The notes under the pieces were generated by a model. That model was given only the letters and a program-made list of their open reading frames with translations, had not been told where the DNA came from and did not search any database. A stretch of DNA of 64,000 bases, taken from Rotaria socialis. Its lineage: Eukaryota; Rotifera; Eurotatoria; Philodinida; Philodinidae. The stretch is taken from assembly GCA_905331475.1 (NCBI GenBank), contig CAJNYU010004518.1, forward strand, positions 186,001-250,000, read 5' to 3'. Positions 50,218 to 61,618 of this stretch are shown piece by piece. The position numbers and the translations under genes are program-made. The stretch's first letter is position 1; every line of letters starts with the position of its first letter.

Positions 50218-50371
50218 AAAGGGGGAAAAGCGCGACATTCGTACTTTGGTATTTCCCGTGTACTCTCTCAGATACTTCATGTATACTTCGGTGTAATTCA
50301 GTTGCACCCTCTTGTACTTCCATCGTACTTCAAAACAATTCGACGTATGGACGTAGCGCCTTTCTCCCATT
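50218..50371. mobile_element. small inverted-repeat element (MITE-like)
   Basis: The first 27 bases (AAAGGGGGAAAAGCGC...) match the inverted last 27 bases (AATGGGAGAAAGGCGC...) at 20 of 27 positions. The interior holds several GTACTTC/GAAGTAC words. It is GC-richer than its flanks. No target duplication is evident and it has no coding capacity; the small ORFs here are shadows. Confidence 0.5.
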
Positions 50372-51071
50372 CGTATATACTGTCATAAAAGTTTTCGTTC
50401 ATAATAAGAAATACTTTCTAAATTAGAACCAAATGGAGAAAAACCGTATCATACGGGTTCTATTTCACACACACACACACACAATGATATCTACACATAA
50501 TAGTTCAATAGAAATGTATTTTATTCAGTACTTTTACGCATCATAGATTTTATTTAGCTATAAAGTCTATGGTGAAATGAAATAGAGTGATGTAATAATT
50601 AAAATGTTGTTAAATGGAAAAATTTCAGGCAGCAAAAACAAAAACGAATGTATGATGAAGAGTTAGTTGAAGCAAGAAATCAAGATAGAATGTTCAATGA
50701 GCAATGTTTTATAATAAAAAGAAAATATATTGGAGAATAAATCAATACAATAAGGATCATCTGTTATAAAAATGAAATAAATTAACAGAAAGAGAAAAAG
50801 AATGAAAAATTTAGCTCATATTTTAATAGAAGTGTTCCTGAAGTTTGAACCGATTATAATTATGTGACTGAAGCAATCTAATGCTTTTGCAAATCTTGTT
50901 GATTGCATTCAATCTAAAATAGAATTTAAAACACAATTTTCTAAATTCTCAAGAATTTCCTAACTATCCGATAACGTAGCTATCTAACGAATATTAGATA
51001 CAAGAAAAATGTGAATGAATAATATAAACTCAATTATTTTTCAAGTGAGAATATTTGTTTTTTTAGTAACT
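50372..51071. other. spacer between MITE-like element and ERICH3
   Basis: AT-rich with a (CA)n run at 50466-50482. No supported gene. Confidence 0.45.
50466..50482. repeat. (CA)n microsatellite
   Basis: About eight CA units. Confidence 0.85.
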
Positions 51072-53904
51072 TCATACTAGTCGAAAAGAATTCATTTGCG
51101 TACCTTCTTTGTCAGAGTTATTATTCTGTTTTCGCCATGATTTTGTTTTAGAATTTGTATCGAAATTAATGTCATTCTTATCACCTAAATCGATTTTATT
51201 ATTCGTCCTGAACCAATCGTCGTTTAAGGCTGAAGAATGTTTATTATTTTTTGAAGACGATGAATATTTATTTTCGAATATGTCTTCTGATGAACTGGTC
51301 AAAACGCGGCGTGTGTTGGACGATAGATAACTTTCTTGAGCATTGTTTGTAATTGACGGTCTAGAAATGATATTATCTGAATTCGATGGTAATCGCCGAT
51401 CATCAGTAGTATTTTGAAATGAACTAGAGAATGGAAGTCGATGATTAGTAGTACTATCAGTCTTTTTATCATTGAATTGTCTCTTTGTTTGATATCTCGA
51501 AGAAAGATCAGATTTTCCCGAAGTACTCGATGAAGATTTTCGTGAATGGCCAGCAGCATTGTTTTTACCAGCTAATAAATTAGATAGAAAAAAGTTGTCT
51601 TCATCACGAAGAGGGTTAGATTTTTTCGCAGCAGTAATAAATGATTGTTGCGATTGATTGAGAGCATTGCTTTTTCCAACGGATGAGCCAGTTAGAAAAA
51701 AACTATCTTCATCATTGAGTCTATCTGATTTTCTTCGCGTACTAGATGATGAAATTGGTAGTTTCTCGTTGGCGTCGTTTTCTTCCATTAGTATTTTCGG
51801 TTTATAGACATTATTTTGATTTTTGTCGCCATCAGATTTTTCCGAGGTACTGGTCGGATTATCAGAATCATGCTTTTCTTCAGCAGGATTTGTCAGTTTA
51901 TGATTGCAATTATTGTTTTCAGCACGATTAGATTTTTTCGAAGATCTTGATGAGTCACTATGATCTTCTTCATCTTCTACAAAAGAAAAAACTCTTCAAC
52001 ACTATTAAGTCACTGATTGTTTTATTACCTGTCGAATGTGAATCCGATATACGTGACCGGCCCTATCGAATGTCAACGGTATGAAAATCAATTGTTCTTT
52101 TTCCCAAAAAGAAAAGCTTACAAATCGAGAAGTCGTCGGTGGGACATCCTCGTCATTAATGTCTTCAAAATCGGAAGAATAAGGTTCAGCATTATTATTG
52201 AGTAATATTGGGTTGTTTTGGCCGTTTGACTTTTTACTTATCTGATTGAATTTTAATAATCAGCATATTTTCAAACATTTTAAACTATTAAATTTATACT
52301 TACTGGAGTTATAGGTGAATTAAGATTAGCTGAATTTATACGTGGTATACTTTCATGTTCTAGGATGTTTATAATTATATAGATCACATTGCAAACAAAA
52401 ACAATCTTTAATCTATTTTCAAAATACCTGTAGAAGATGGCGTGGGTGTTCGAGACACATTTGGAGAACGATGTTTAATTGTTGATATGACAGGAGATAA
52501 ACTTGAACTTTGTTGAGTTACTGGAGAAGGAGATCGACTTTTTGTTAAAAATTGAGTTGCAAACGAGCTTCGGTAATTAGGCGTAGATGTAAGTCCAACA
52601 GAAGCGATCGATCGCGGTTTTTTTACATTTTTTTTATATCGACAACTTAATAAGAGTGCAAAATTTTACTAAAACATTTTAATAGATAAATCTAACAAAC
52701 TTTCGGCACGGTTTTGCATCAATGACATCAACAATACCAAATAGACCCTGTTTTCCGCCTAATGGTACATTACGTTTATGTCGATACTCACAGCACGTTG
52801 ATATTCGACTATCAATAAGACCATTGATATAAAGAGCTAATGCAAATGGATAATCTGGATGGCGTCGAGACTCAAATGAGAATTTTTCTAAATGAAAATA
52901 TATTGGATGAAAAGAAAAATAAACTATGAATTATTACCAAACGACTTGACATGACCTTTAAAAACAATAAGATTTTCTCCACCACAATGTTGTTGCGAAA
53001 CAATTATTTCATCCCCATCGGGCTGACACCAGCTAGTATCACAATCCGAGAATGTTTGCGATCCATAATAGACCATTATTACTCGACGACTGTCTTTGTT
53101 TAATAACTATGAAAATAAAAATAATAAACTTATTATTTTCTTTTATCGAAGCATACACACTTTTACTTTTTCTGATGTTGACTGATGAGCAAGATTGTTT
53201 TTCGAGTCACGTAATGAATGATGCGCAGATTTTGTTCGTGTTGTCGAATGTTTCTTCTTTTTCTATCAAATAGAAACAATATATATATATATAAACTATG
53301 ATTTAATAGAGATTTCTATTTATATAATTACGGGTGATGATGAACGACGAAGTTTCGATGTGCCTCGACGAGTTTTATTCGGTTCCTATTGAATATTGAA
53401 TAAAATCAAAATGAATACATTAACAAAGAATATCAAACTGGATTTTTTTCTACATCGATACGTTTAATTGAAAGATAATCAATTTTATCATGAGCATCAG
53501 TGAGACGTTTGTCTTCTTCTTTTACTAGACTGAAATTATTGAAGATTTAAAAATTTGATCTTATTATAAATTTGAAGCTATTTTTATTTACTAAGAATGA
53601 ACTATTTCTGATGGTTTTCTTGCAGATATTTGTCGTTTTGGTTGTTTAGGCACGGCAACTTCAGCAGGTTTATGAGGTAAAATATCACCTTTATGATTAA
53701 TCTAAATATATAAATGGAGAATTAAATAAATATATTAAAAGCAATTCTTACTAATCCAGCTACTATTAAATGTCGACGTATACGTTTGTCTTGAAAATAT
53801 ACATTTGAACTAGGTTTCGTTTGATTCACAGAAGTACTATGACAAATGTAAGTCTGATTTTCAAGTGATAGATTCTTTTTTTAAACTCACTGTAAATCCG
53901 TCAT
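51072..53904 (-). CDS. ERICH3: ERICH3 (glutamate-rich protein 3) orthologue
   Basis: Thirteen exons join in frame: 53891-53904, 53752-53836, 53592-53701, 53439-53529, 53332-53385, 53167-53262, 52938-53106, 52701-52887, 52428-52645, 52304-52359, 52122-52241, 52029-52062, 51072-51976. They give 712 aa. The N-terminal block YFQDKRIRRHLIVAGLINHKG (near residues 18-38) matches the conserved start of ERICH3. The central domain (about 155-270) reads VIMVYYGSQTFSD, HCGGENLIVFKG, then ESRRHPDYPFALALYINGL, CCEYRHKRNVPLGGK and FGIVDV, the signature of DUF4590. The remaining half is Ser/Asn/Asp-rich and looks disordered, with repeated LNDEDSFFL, LRDEDNFFL and LNDDW-type units, instead of the Glu-rich tail of vertebrates. 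ERICH3 is linked to cilia and vesicle trafficking; rotifers are heavily ciliated. All introns are GT-AG, mostly 45-80 bases, and no defect is seen. Confidence 0.9.
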
Positions 53905-54389
53905 AGTATTTTTTTCTGCTTCGAATTGATCAAGTCACGCAACACACCTTTTTCATATATCCTAAATCTCGATTGAATGAATCAAAAAAAAAAGGTCTCG
54001 TTTCTTTTTTTTTCTTTTCTTTCTATGCACATTGTCAATACAAAAAAATTCTTTCTTCATGTTTAGACAACAATCCGTATGTAAGTAGCAACAATGGAAA
54101 CAAGTAACAATCAATGTAGAAACTAATACCGATAGGGGTTTGTTTTTTTTTGTTTTTTTTGAGAATTAGTAGTGAAGACAGCGTGTATGAAACAATCAAT
54201 GTAAAATCAAATAGTAAATAGAATCGATAAAATATTTTTCTATTGAAATCCTACTTTTTTACTCTTTACTACTGTTTATTTTTTAATATTAGAGAGTTAT
54301 GAAAAACAAATTAAATTATATTTTCAATTATGATAAAAACAAGTTTCAGTTAATCTATTCATGTAGAAAAATTGACGATAAAACCAATA
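53905..54389. other. spacer between ERICH3 and GH28 gene
   Basis: AT-rich with T-runs near 54141-54160. It should contain the ERICH3 promoter and the GH28 3' end; no specific element is identified. Confidence 0.4.
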
Positions 54390-55787
54390 TTAAAATGGTA
54401 TTATTTTGAAGCAAGGTGGTGGAGGTTGGGTGTTCCCTTTGGCGATACCTTCGACACCTTCACAAGCATAATAATGATTAGCCCAAGGTAGAAAACCTGG
54501 TTTAGTTACAAGTACATTATCAAATAAAACGTTTAACATTGGATTCGATGAATTACCAAGTATAACACCAGGACTCAAACGAGGACTATCAATAGTAACA
54601 TTACGTAAAATAATATTATTCCAAGTTATACCAATTGGAATAGGACACGCTGTGCCAGGTATAAAAGGCCATAGAAGTGAACAAGCATCCTTATAACCAG
54701 CTTGTTGTGGTCCTATCCATATTGACCATTGAGTAGCATTACTAATAAGAATATTTTCATAGGTAACATTAGTAATTTCACCCGTATGTCCAACTTGACC
54801 TGGACGTGATTTTAAATAAATACCTTTAAATGTATTATACATAGTACAATTACGAAATGTTATATTACGAACACAAGTATGAGCAGCAGAAGGACCAATT
54901 GAACCGATAGTTAAACCAACACCAGAAGCATTAATACGTTCGAAGAGCATATTTTCACTACAAGAAGAATGAATACTACTTGAAGTTTGCTCTTTTACTG
55001 CAATACAATCATCGTCATTCCAAATATTACAATCATGAATCCATACATTGGTACCAGCTACATCAAAACCATCAGTATTAAATGCAGTAATTTCGCTAAG
55101 ATCATGATAATGAATATCAGGACGTCTACGTGCGTCTACATCGGTATAACGAATTTCTAAATTAGCAATATCATTAGCCAAAAATGTCCAATAAGGAGAA
55201 TTTTTTAATAATATATTTTCTACTAAGAGATTTGTCGAATTATAGATTGATAATAAGCGAGGTCGATTTTCACCAATTAATAAATATTCTACAAGACCCC
55301 ACCAATGTTCACCTGATCCATCGATGACACCTTTACTTCCTGCTGGTAATGAACTAGTAAAAGTAACATGATCTAATTGTTCGAAAAAGAAACATTCATG
55401 AACTTGTTGAGTTTTAGGATCACGAGGCCATACAGTTTGATCATCAGAAAATTTAAGAATTCCATCAATTTGTATAGTTACATACGAAAGACCACGCGCA
55501 TAAATACCACCCATTAGCCAAAATGTTTTATTGAAAGTTATAACTAGAATATCACCATTTTGCATCAAAGCAAAAGTTTGATTGAGAAGATGTGAATTAG
55601 CCCAACAAGTATCCAAAGAACTATCACTAGGAATACCTCCAATAGTTTCGAAATCAATGATTCGATTAGTATTTACTACACGAGAAGAAACAGCTCTCAC
55701 AGAATTAATAGTCCATATTGAAAAATAACTAAGTATAAATCCAATGTAGATTAACAGCATAATGGACTTCTCTGGGCCGTTAGACAA
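54390..55787 (-). CDS. glycoside hydrolase family 28 (polygalacturonase-like)
   Basis: Intronless 465-aa protein. An N-terminal hydrophobic segment (about 8-28) acts as signal peptide or anchor, so it is probably secreted into the gut or surface. The rest is a right-handed beta-helix of the GH28 pectinase family, which cleaves alpha-1,4-galacturonan. The conserved blocks are FNTDGFDV (236-243, catalytic Asp), NDDDC (257-261, catalytic Asp pair), SGVGLTIGSIG (288-298) and IYLKSRPG (323-330). In typical GH28 the third block is GHG and the fourth RIK; here the His is Val and the basic motif is altered. Activity or specificity may therefore differ from classical endo-polygalacturonase. Several N-glycosylation sequons are present (for example NKT, NST, NAT). 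GH28 is normally a plant, fungal and bacterial family; an intronless copy among intron-rich animal genes suggests horizontal acquisition, as reported for many bdelloid carbohydrate enzymes. Confidence 0.9.
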   Translation of the reverse strand: MSNGPEKSIMLLIYIGFILSYFSIWTINSVRAVSSRVVNTNRIIDFETIGGIPSDSSLDTCWANSHLLNQTFALMQNGDILVITFNKTFWLMGGIYARGLSYVTIQIDGILKFSDDQTVWPRDPKTQQVHECFFFEQLDHVTFTSSLPAGSKGVIDGSGEHWWGLVEYLLIGENRPRLLSIYNSTNLLVENILLKNSPYWTFLANDIANLEIRYTDVDARRRPDIHYHDLSEITAFNTDGFDVAGTNVWIHDCNIWNDDDCIAVKEQTSSSIHSSCSENMLFERINASGVGLTIGSIGPSAAHTCVRNITFRNCTMYNTFKGIYLKSRPGQVGHTGEITNVTYENILISNATQWSIWIGPQQAGYKDACSLLWPFIPGTACPIPIGITWNNIILRNVTIDSPRLSPGVILGNSSNPMLNVLFDNVLVTKPGFLPWANHYYACEGVEGIAKGNTQPPPPCFKIIPF

Positions 55788-57333
55788 CGAAATTTATTAG
55801 AATAAAATAAAACATTGTACTCAGCGATTTCTAACATCTACGTAGATAAGAATATTTACTTTGATCTTTTTTCTTGTTTGTTCTTATCATTTTGTTTTTC
55901 GAATGAAAAAGTCTATTGTACGATATTCATAATATTGACTATAGATATGCACCGAGTAATTATGAATCAATTAATTCATTTTTTGACTCAAATGAACTGA
56001 GTACACAATAAAAAAAATTGTCTCCTGAAGAAAAAGAATATTTGACAACAAATTTTTAAACATACATATATAGATGTTTTATCTTTGTTAAATGTTTGTC
56101 AAAGCTTTTTAAAGGAAAAAACTGGTTATATAATGATACATTATTTTAAGACGTCAATATCAAAAAATCGTTATATAATATGATAAACACGTCAAACAGA
56201 GAATGGGAAAAGGCTTTTTCACTCCTCCTTTCACTCGTTCTGTCGTGTCTATGTATGATGTGCAAGAATCACAGGGCAAATAGAACATAAAAAGAAATGA
56301 AATGGTTTTGAAGCGCAATCAGTACGCATGCTTTTGCCATCATGGTTATGGTAACCAATAAGTGATAGACATCAATGAACAAATTATCTAGTCGTTTAGA
56401 AAATGTAAGATTTTCTTTTTCAATTTAAGTTATCGAACAATGCCACGAATGCTTTTCTTCATTGGTATTCGGCTGAAATACAAAATACGATGTAAAACAA
56501 CAGCCTCTCTGTTCGGGAAAAGTTCATATATTGTGACGAAGCAAATAATTGAGTTTACTGTAAAATATTAATTATTTTTGTCACATCTAACTACAAGAAT
56601 TGATCCTTGGTACTAATACGAATCTCGAGAAGTCACATGCCAATCAATCAGCAAACGGAAAAGCCTTTTGGAAAATATAAAAGAAAATCAATATCAGAGA
56701 TTGATCTCGGCCATAGTTATTTATGTTGTGCTGATGCTTATGTTCTTAAGATAATCAAGGTATTGCAACTAACAAGTTAAAATTGCGTACAGCGAAGAAC
56801 CAAAGTATGATAAATTAAAATATTAATTAAAAAAGGAAACCTGGCAAAATAGTAGATTCATGTTGTGTTTTGCGCTATAATAACTCGAGAAAATTGAAAA
56901 AACTACACGCATTTAGTTCTGTCGCAAAGCTTATAATGTATGGTTGAGCAAGTCTTCTTTTAATTTTTCCTGCCAAAGATCATCATGACGCAAAATCTCA
57001 ATTGCAGATAAGTTTATATATGTATAAAAGAAGTATTAGGAAAACTTGCAAACTATCACGATAAAAATGCTTGAAATTTCTCAAGAGGAACGCTCATTAT
57101 CTATCTGCTTCATGTAATCAACTATTTGATTATTTCCATGAAATAATTTTCACTACAGAAACATATAGAATACGGTAGAACATTTTTCTTTCGCGTAGTT
57201 TTCTGATCTTAACATGTTCATGAAAGTTTCTCTCGCTATACAAAATATAGTTTTTCACTGATGAGAACGTAGATAATATTAATTTGACTTTTTTCTTTGT
57301 ATAAATATTCACATTTTATTATAAATTATAAGA
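55788..57333. other. spacer between GH28 gene and GPCR relic
   Basis: AT-rich; no supported gene. Frames at 55815-56000 and 57130-57312 are not protein-like. Confidence 0.45.
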
Positions 57334-58297
57334 ATGTCATCGGATGCTAGTGCTATTCAATTGTGGCTTAATGCTACAACTCAACTCAATCGTTATTTTT
57401 CAATATTTATCTTTATTTTCGGTGTGATTTGTAATATACTCAACGTTTTGGTTCTTTCTCAACGCAATTTACGTGCGAATCCTTGTGCATTTCTATTTCT
57501 TCTGTCATTCATGGCTAGTTTAGTCGCAATATTCTCTGGTCTTTTCACCAGAACCACACCTGGCTGGGTTATTGATTTGACAAATACAATAACATGACTT
57601 TGTCAAGTACGAACTTTCGTAGTGTTTGCATTGAGAACTGTTGCATATTGTCTCATTGCATTAGCTACCATCGATGGATGGTTATCATCATGCGTCGATC
57701 GTCGTCGACGACAGTGGAGTACAAGAGCCAATGCTCAACGAGTTGCAATAATCATTTTGATTTTTTCCTGTTTCCTTTATGTTCAAATGTTTTATAGCTA
57801 TGAAGCTAATCTTATCAATGCTCCACTGAGATGTTATGGAAAAACAATATCCTGTCGTCTCGTAACTGATTTTAGTTATGCATTTGTCGCTAATATATTC
57901 CCGCTATTCATCATGCTCAGTTTTAGAATAATAACTATTATAAATATACATCAATCTAGACGTCGAACTCAAGCTATGAATACAGCCGGTATATCAAAAT
58001 CAACAGCAATTAGTCAACAATGATCGCGAAAAAAAAAGATCATTATCTTCTTATTATGCTTTTTGTACAAGTAATTCTTTTTTCTGTATTTACTCTACCT
58101 CAAAATATGCAAAAATTGATTTCACTAGCCCAATCAAATCAAACCAAAACAGCGTTGAATAGTACCATTGAAAATTTTGCCTACTTTTTGCTTATATTGC
58201 TAATGGAATGTCGTTTTACATCTATACACTTTTTGGTGGAAGCATTTTTCGAAATGAACTCTTAAGACTAGCAGCGAGTGTTCGTCGAATATTTTGA
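57334..58297 (+). pseudogene. broken rhodopsin-like GPCR, paralogue of the 49052 gene
   Basis: Collinear with the intact receptor at 49052 along its whole length: FIFIFGVICNILNVLVLSQR in TM1, ATIDGW where the paralogue has ATVDRW, and the shared YEANLINAPLRCYGK loop. It is interrupted by an in-frame TGA (57595-57597) where the paralogue has Trp, by a frame change in an A run near 58026-58035 next to a second TGA (58021-58023), and by another frame change near 58186, just before TM7. The C-terminal coding match ends at TGA 58295-58297. The similarity marks a duplication about 8 kb apart that brackets ERICH3 and GH28, with later loss of this copy. The family ligand is unknown. Confidence 0.9.
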
Positions 58298-59614
58298 ATA
58301 TCCTCAAAATTAGCTTTTTCACAGATGAGTATAAATCATAGCTTTTTGAAAATCTCTACTTCAATCTTTATTTCAAAATACCGAAGTGAAGATGTATAAA
58401 AGAAACTTCTACTCTCATTTACCTACTAGATTCAAGTATATCAAGAAATAGTTATTCTTATACTAATTACATTTGAAAGTAATGAAAATTATAGTTCAAC
58501 TTAAAATAATGAATTATTCACCTTAGAACAAGTTCTTTCGGTTTTTGCATAAAATTGCTTAAATTATCATGTGATGAAGAATGTAATAATTTAGCAAATA
58601 CAAAATTCTTCATATTAAATGTTTTTCATATAATATAATTAATTATACGAAACTTTTTGATATACTCTGGTTGTATTTCATTTGATATAAAAGCAATGAT
58701 TCAAGAAAGACTAATAAAATGCTTTTCATTTCTCGTTCGGCATATGTTGACACTGAACGCATGACTTAACAGACATATCAAAATAGAATTTTCAAACAAT
58801 GGCATCTGAGTTTAATAATATACAGATAGTTCCTTGGAATAATTTCTAAGTCAATTTCAAGCAAGCTATCACCATGCGTGTACATTTAAACTAGCGTTTT
58901 ACCGAGTAACACTTTTTCTTACTGCATACCCTACGAACTTTAAGTTAAACAATCAATAATCCAGTTCTGATCAACACGTTACAATTCATTTTGAAACATG
59001 ATTGAAGTCTACACCTTTTGCTTTCTTTCTTTCGGTGCTATCTCAATTATTTTAAGTTTCAACCAGAATTATTAGCTCTTAATCGATCAATTGTTCATAG
59101 TATTAGATTAAATTTAAAAAATTCAATAGTTCTTTATTTTATGGTAGAACGTGTGGTATGAAATTGGTCATGCTTCGAATTCGTGTTGTCTTTTCAATCA
59201 GCTATTCAAATTCTCTTTACATCACAAAGATAAAACGCTTTATTATAGAAAATAAATACTGTTTGAAAAATAAACACTCAGCATACATGAGACGCTGCAT
59301 ACATTCGCAATCAATAGCTACTGATATAATAAGAATTATTTTTTCCACTAAGTACACTATACAAATCCACAGAAAGTCAATAATTAAAATAGGCTAGTAT
59401 TGTATTGAACTACAGTAAAACCAAAAGCAATGCCAATGTTCATCCGAATTTTTGAGTTTACTTTCGTCGTACTTCTATTTATATTTATTCCACGCATTCT
59501 TCCAATCGATATAACAGAATAGATTTGATTTGAATTACTGCTATCTTGCATTCCAATAGCTAAAAAATTGTTTGCCATTATAGGTCATATACGTGAAGAA
59601 ATCAGTACGCTCTG
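58298..59614. other. spacer downstream of the GPCR relic
   Basis: AT-rich; no supported gene. A 64-codon minus-strand frame (59384-59578) lies just downstream of the next gene and could be an unused or alternative exon, but I see no splice join to it. Confidence 0.4.
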
Positions 59615-60316
59615 CTATTCTGTGGTATTTTTCTTAGGATTAGTGGCATAACGATTGGTAATATCATGCTGAAGCATCCATCCCGATAAGACAAGTAAAT
59701 AAAGTAATTCAGTATCATCTTTCCATTTATTGAATAGACGACAATTGACGCTACTAATATAACCATTATTTTGACATTTGCTATTGAGATTATAATAAAG
59801 AGTATTGCCAAGTGGAAAACCAGATGTTTCATATAGTAAAGGATCTCAAAGTGAATAATTACTATCTAGAATAAAAAGCATACATACTTTTTTAAAGAGC
59901 AAAAGTTTCGTAACTCACAACTTTCTGATGATATTTCAGGCGTTTTCGATGAAAATAATTGTACAGAGCTTGTTAAAGATCCGCTGGGTGCTGCAATGTC
60001 TGACGAATTGTTCAATTCGATATTAGTACTGTGATCTATATAAACGAATTTAGATTTTCGATTAATCAATGAATTATAATCTTTTTTTGTCTAGAGCAAG
60101 TATTTTATTCTTTAAAAAAGTAGACTTACAATTGTTTGATAAGATTATTGTAAAATGAATATACAAGGGTAGTGAAATTACTGCTAGTACTAGTCCTGCA
60201 GCTATCAATGGTTGATCGTGTTCAACACTACACGAAATTACTGATATTATATTTGGAAAAAAATCAATTTTATATCTATACCTGACTTTAACTAAATATT
60301 GCAATCGACGACCCAT
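59615..60316 (-). CDS. small single-pass membrane protein, unknown family
   Basis: Four exons join in frame: 60282-60316, 60130-60227, 59919-60080 and 59615-59844, giving 174 aa. Introns are 49-74 bases, GT-AG. The start is MGRRLQYLVKV. One hydrophobic segment (about 18-41, with PLIAAGLVLAVISLPLYIHF) is followed by a Ser/Asn-rich linker. The C-terminal part (ETSGFPLGNTLYYNLNSKC..., then KWKDDTELLYLLVLSGWML) looks like a small folded domain. The first intron is inferred from phase: reading straight through is also open, but the short intron has good borders and would remove a low-complexity Ile/Phe stretch. I recognise no family, and function is unknown. It ends NPKKNTTE. Confidence 0.6.
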
Positions 60317-61618
60317 GTAACAATATTATATAAACATTAACGATCTAAAGTATTTAAATATACGTATGTTTGAATGATTTATTGTAATTCTCTTGACTCA
60401 TATAAAAATGTTTATATTTGAACTCACGTTAAATCGTTCGTATGTCATAATTAAAAGAAAGAACGTGTCTCAATACATCATTATATTTGAAACTACAAAA
60501 ACTGAACTTTGTAACTCGATGGCGTAAAGATAAGATTTCAATAAACTTATATAATTGATAGATATGAAACTGATTAGTGCGAGTCACGTACAGGATTTTT
60601 TTGCTATGAGACAGCTTGTACGGAACAAATATATTTATCAGAATGTTTCTTTGCTGAGGAAAAATATGACGTTTGGATATCAGATAAAACCTGAAGTTGT
60701 TTTATCTTTAATTAACAATTCATACACAGCTTCATTTACTTTAATCAATTCGATGCACATTAGCAAAACTAGATGGTATTCGAGTTTCACTCGACTACGA
60801 AATGCGGTGCGAAGTCCGAATCGAATCTACGATAAAATCTGATAATCGAAGAAAACCAAATAAACGAACAGCTGACGAAATTTTCAAACATTTTCAGAGC
60901 AGATATAATAAAATTCATTACTATGAAAACCCTAGACATATATCTTCAAGAACGGTTTTGATTGAACATTTAATGATCTACATGATTCATTATCTTACGC
61001 CAGCCGTCAAGAAATTGATTATTTGCTAACATCTGTCGATGATGTCATTTAAATTATCTCAAATTTTGAAAACGAACAGTCCTTTCAAATCGTGTTTTTC
61101 GAATAATATTCGTGAGTGAACCCAATATCAGATTAAAGACTAGAAAAAATATTTGAGCAGGTCTCGATACTCTTATCTTGCGTTGCGTTTAAACTAGTGA
61201 TTTATGACTTTCGGTTCTGGATATAATAGAGAAACGCAAAAGACGAGAGGCGATGCCTCGTCAGTGAAGTAAAAAAAAACTGGCGGTGGACTATTTAAAT
61301 GCTATGCTTCGCGTCGCATTAAAAATAAAAATAGAACGTCTATTCCATGATTAATATCGCTTGTTTCATGTTTATTTTTTGTTTTCTTTTCTCTTCGAAA
61401 TAAATACATGACATGCATAAATGTTTTCGTTTCACAAAATAGAAAAAAAAAGAAATAATAAGAAAAAAAGTAAAGAATAGAATCTATTGGGTTGTGTACT
61501 TTTATGTTGTTTTTTTCCTCTTGTGTTTAACCGAGAGAGGAATAAAGAAAGAGAAAAGATAAAGAGATCGTAGCAAAATTGAAGAGAAAAAATATATATC
61601 GATAACTATTGCTGATTG
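60317..61618. other. spacer between small membrane protein gene and importin relic
   Basis: No supported gene. A GC-richer hairpin (GAGGC-GAT-GCCTC with flanking GACG/GTC) is at about 61243-61261. Frames at 60555-61029 (+) have no recognised similarity. Confidence 0.4.
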
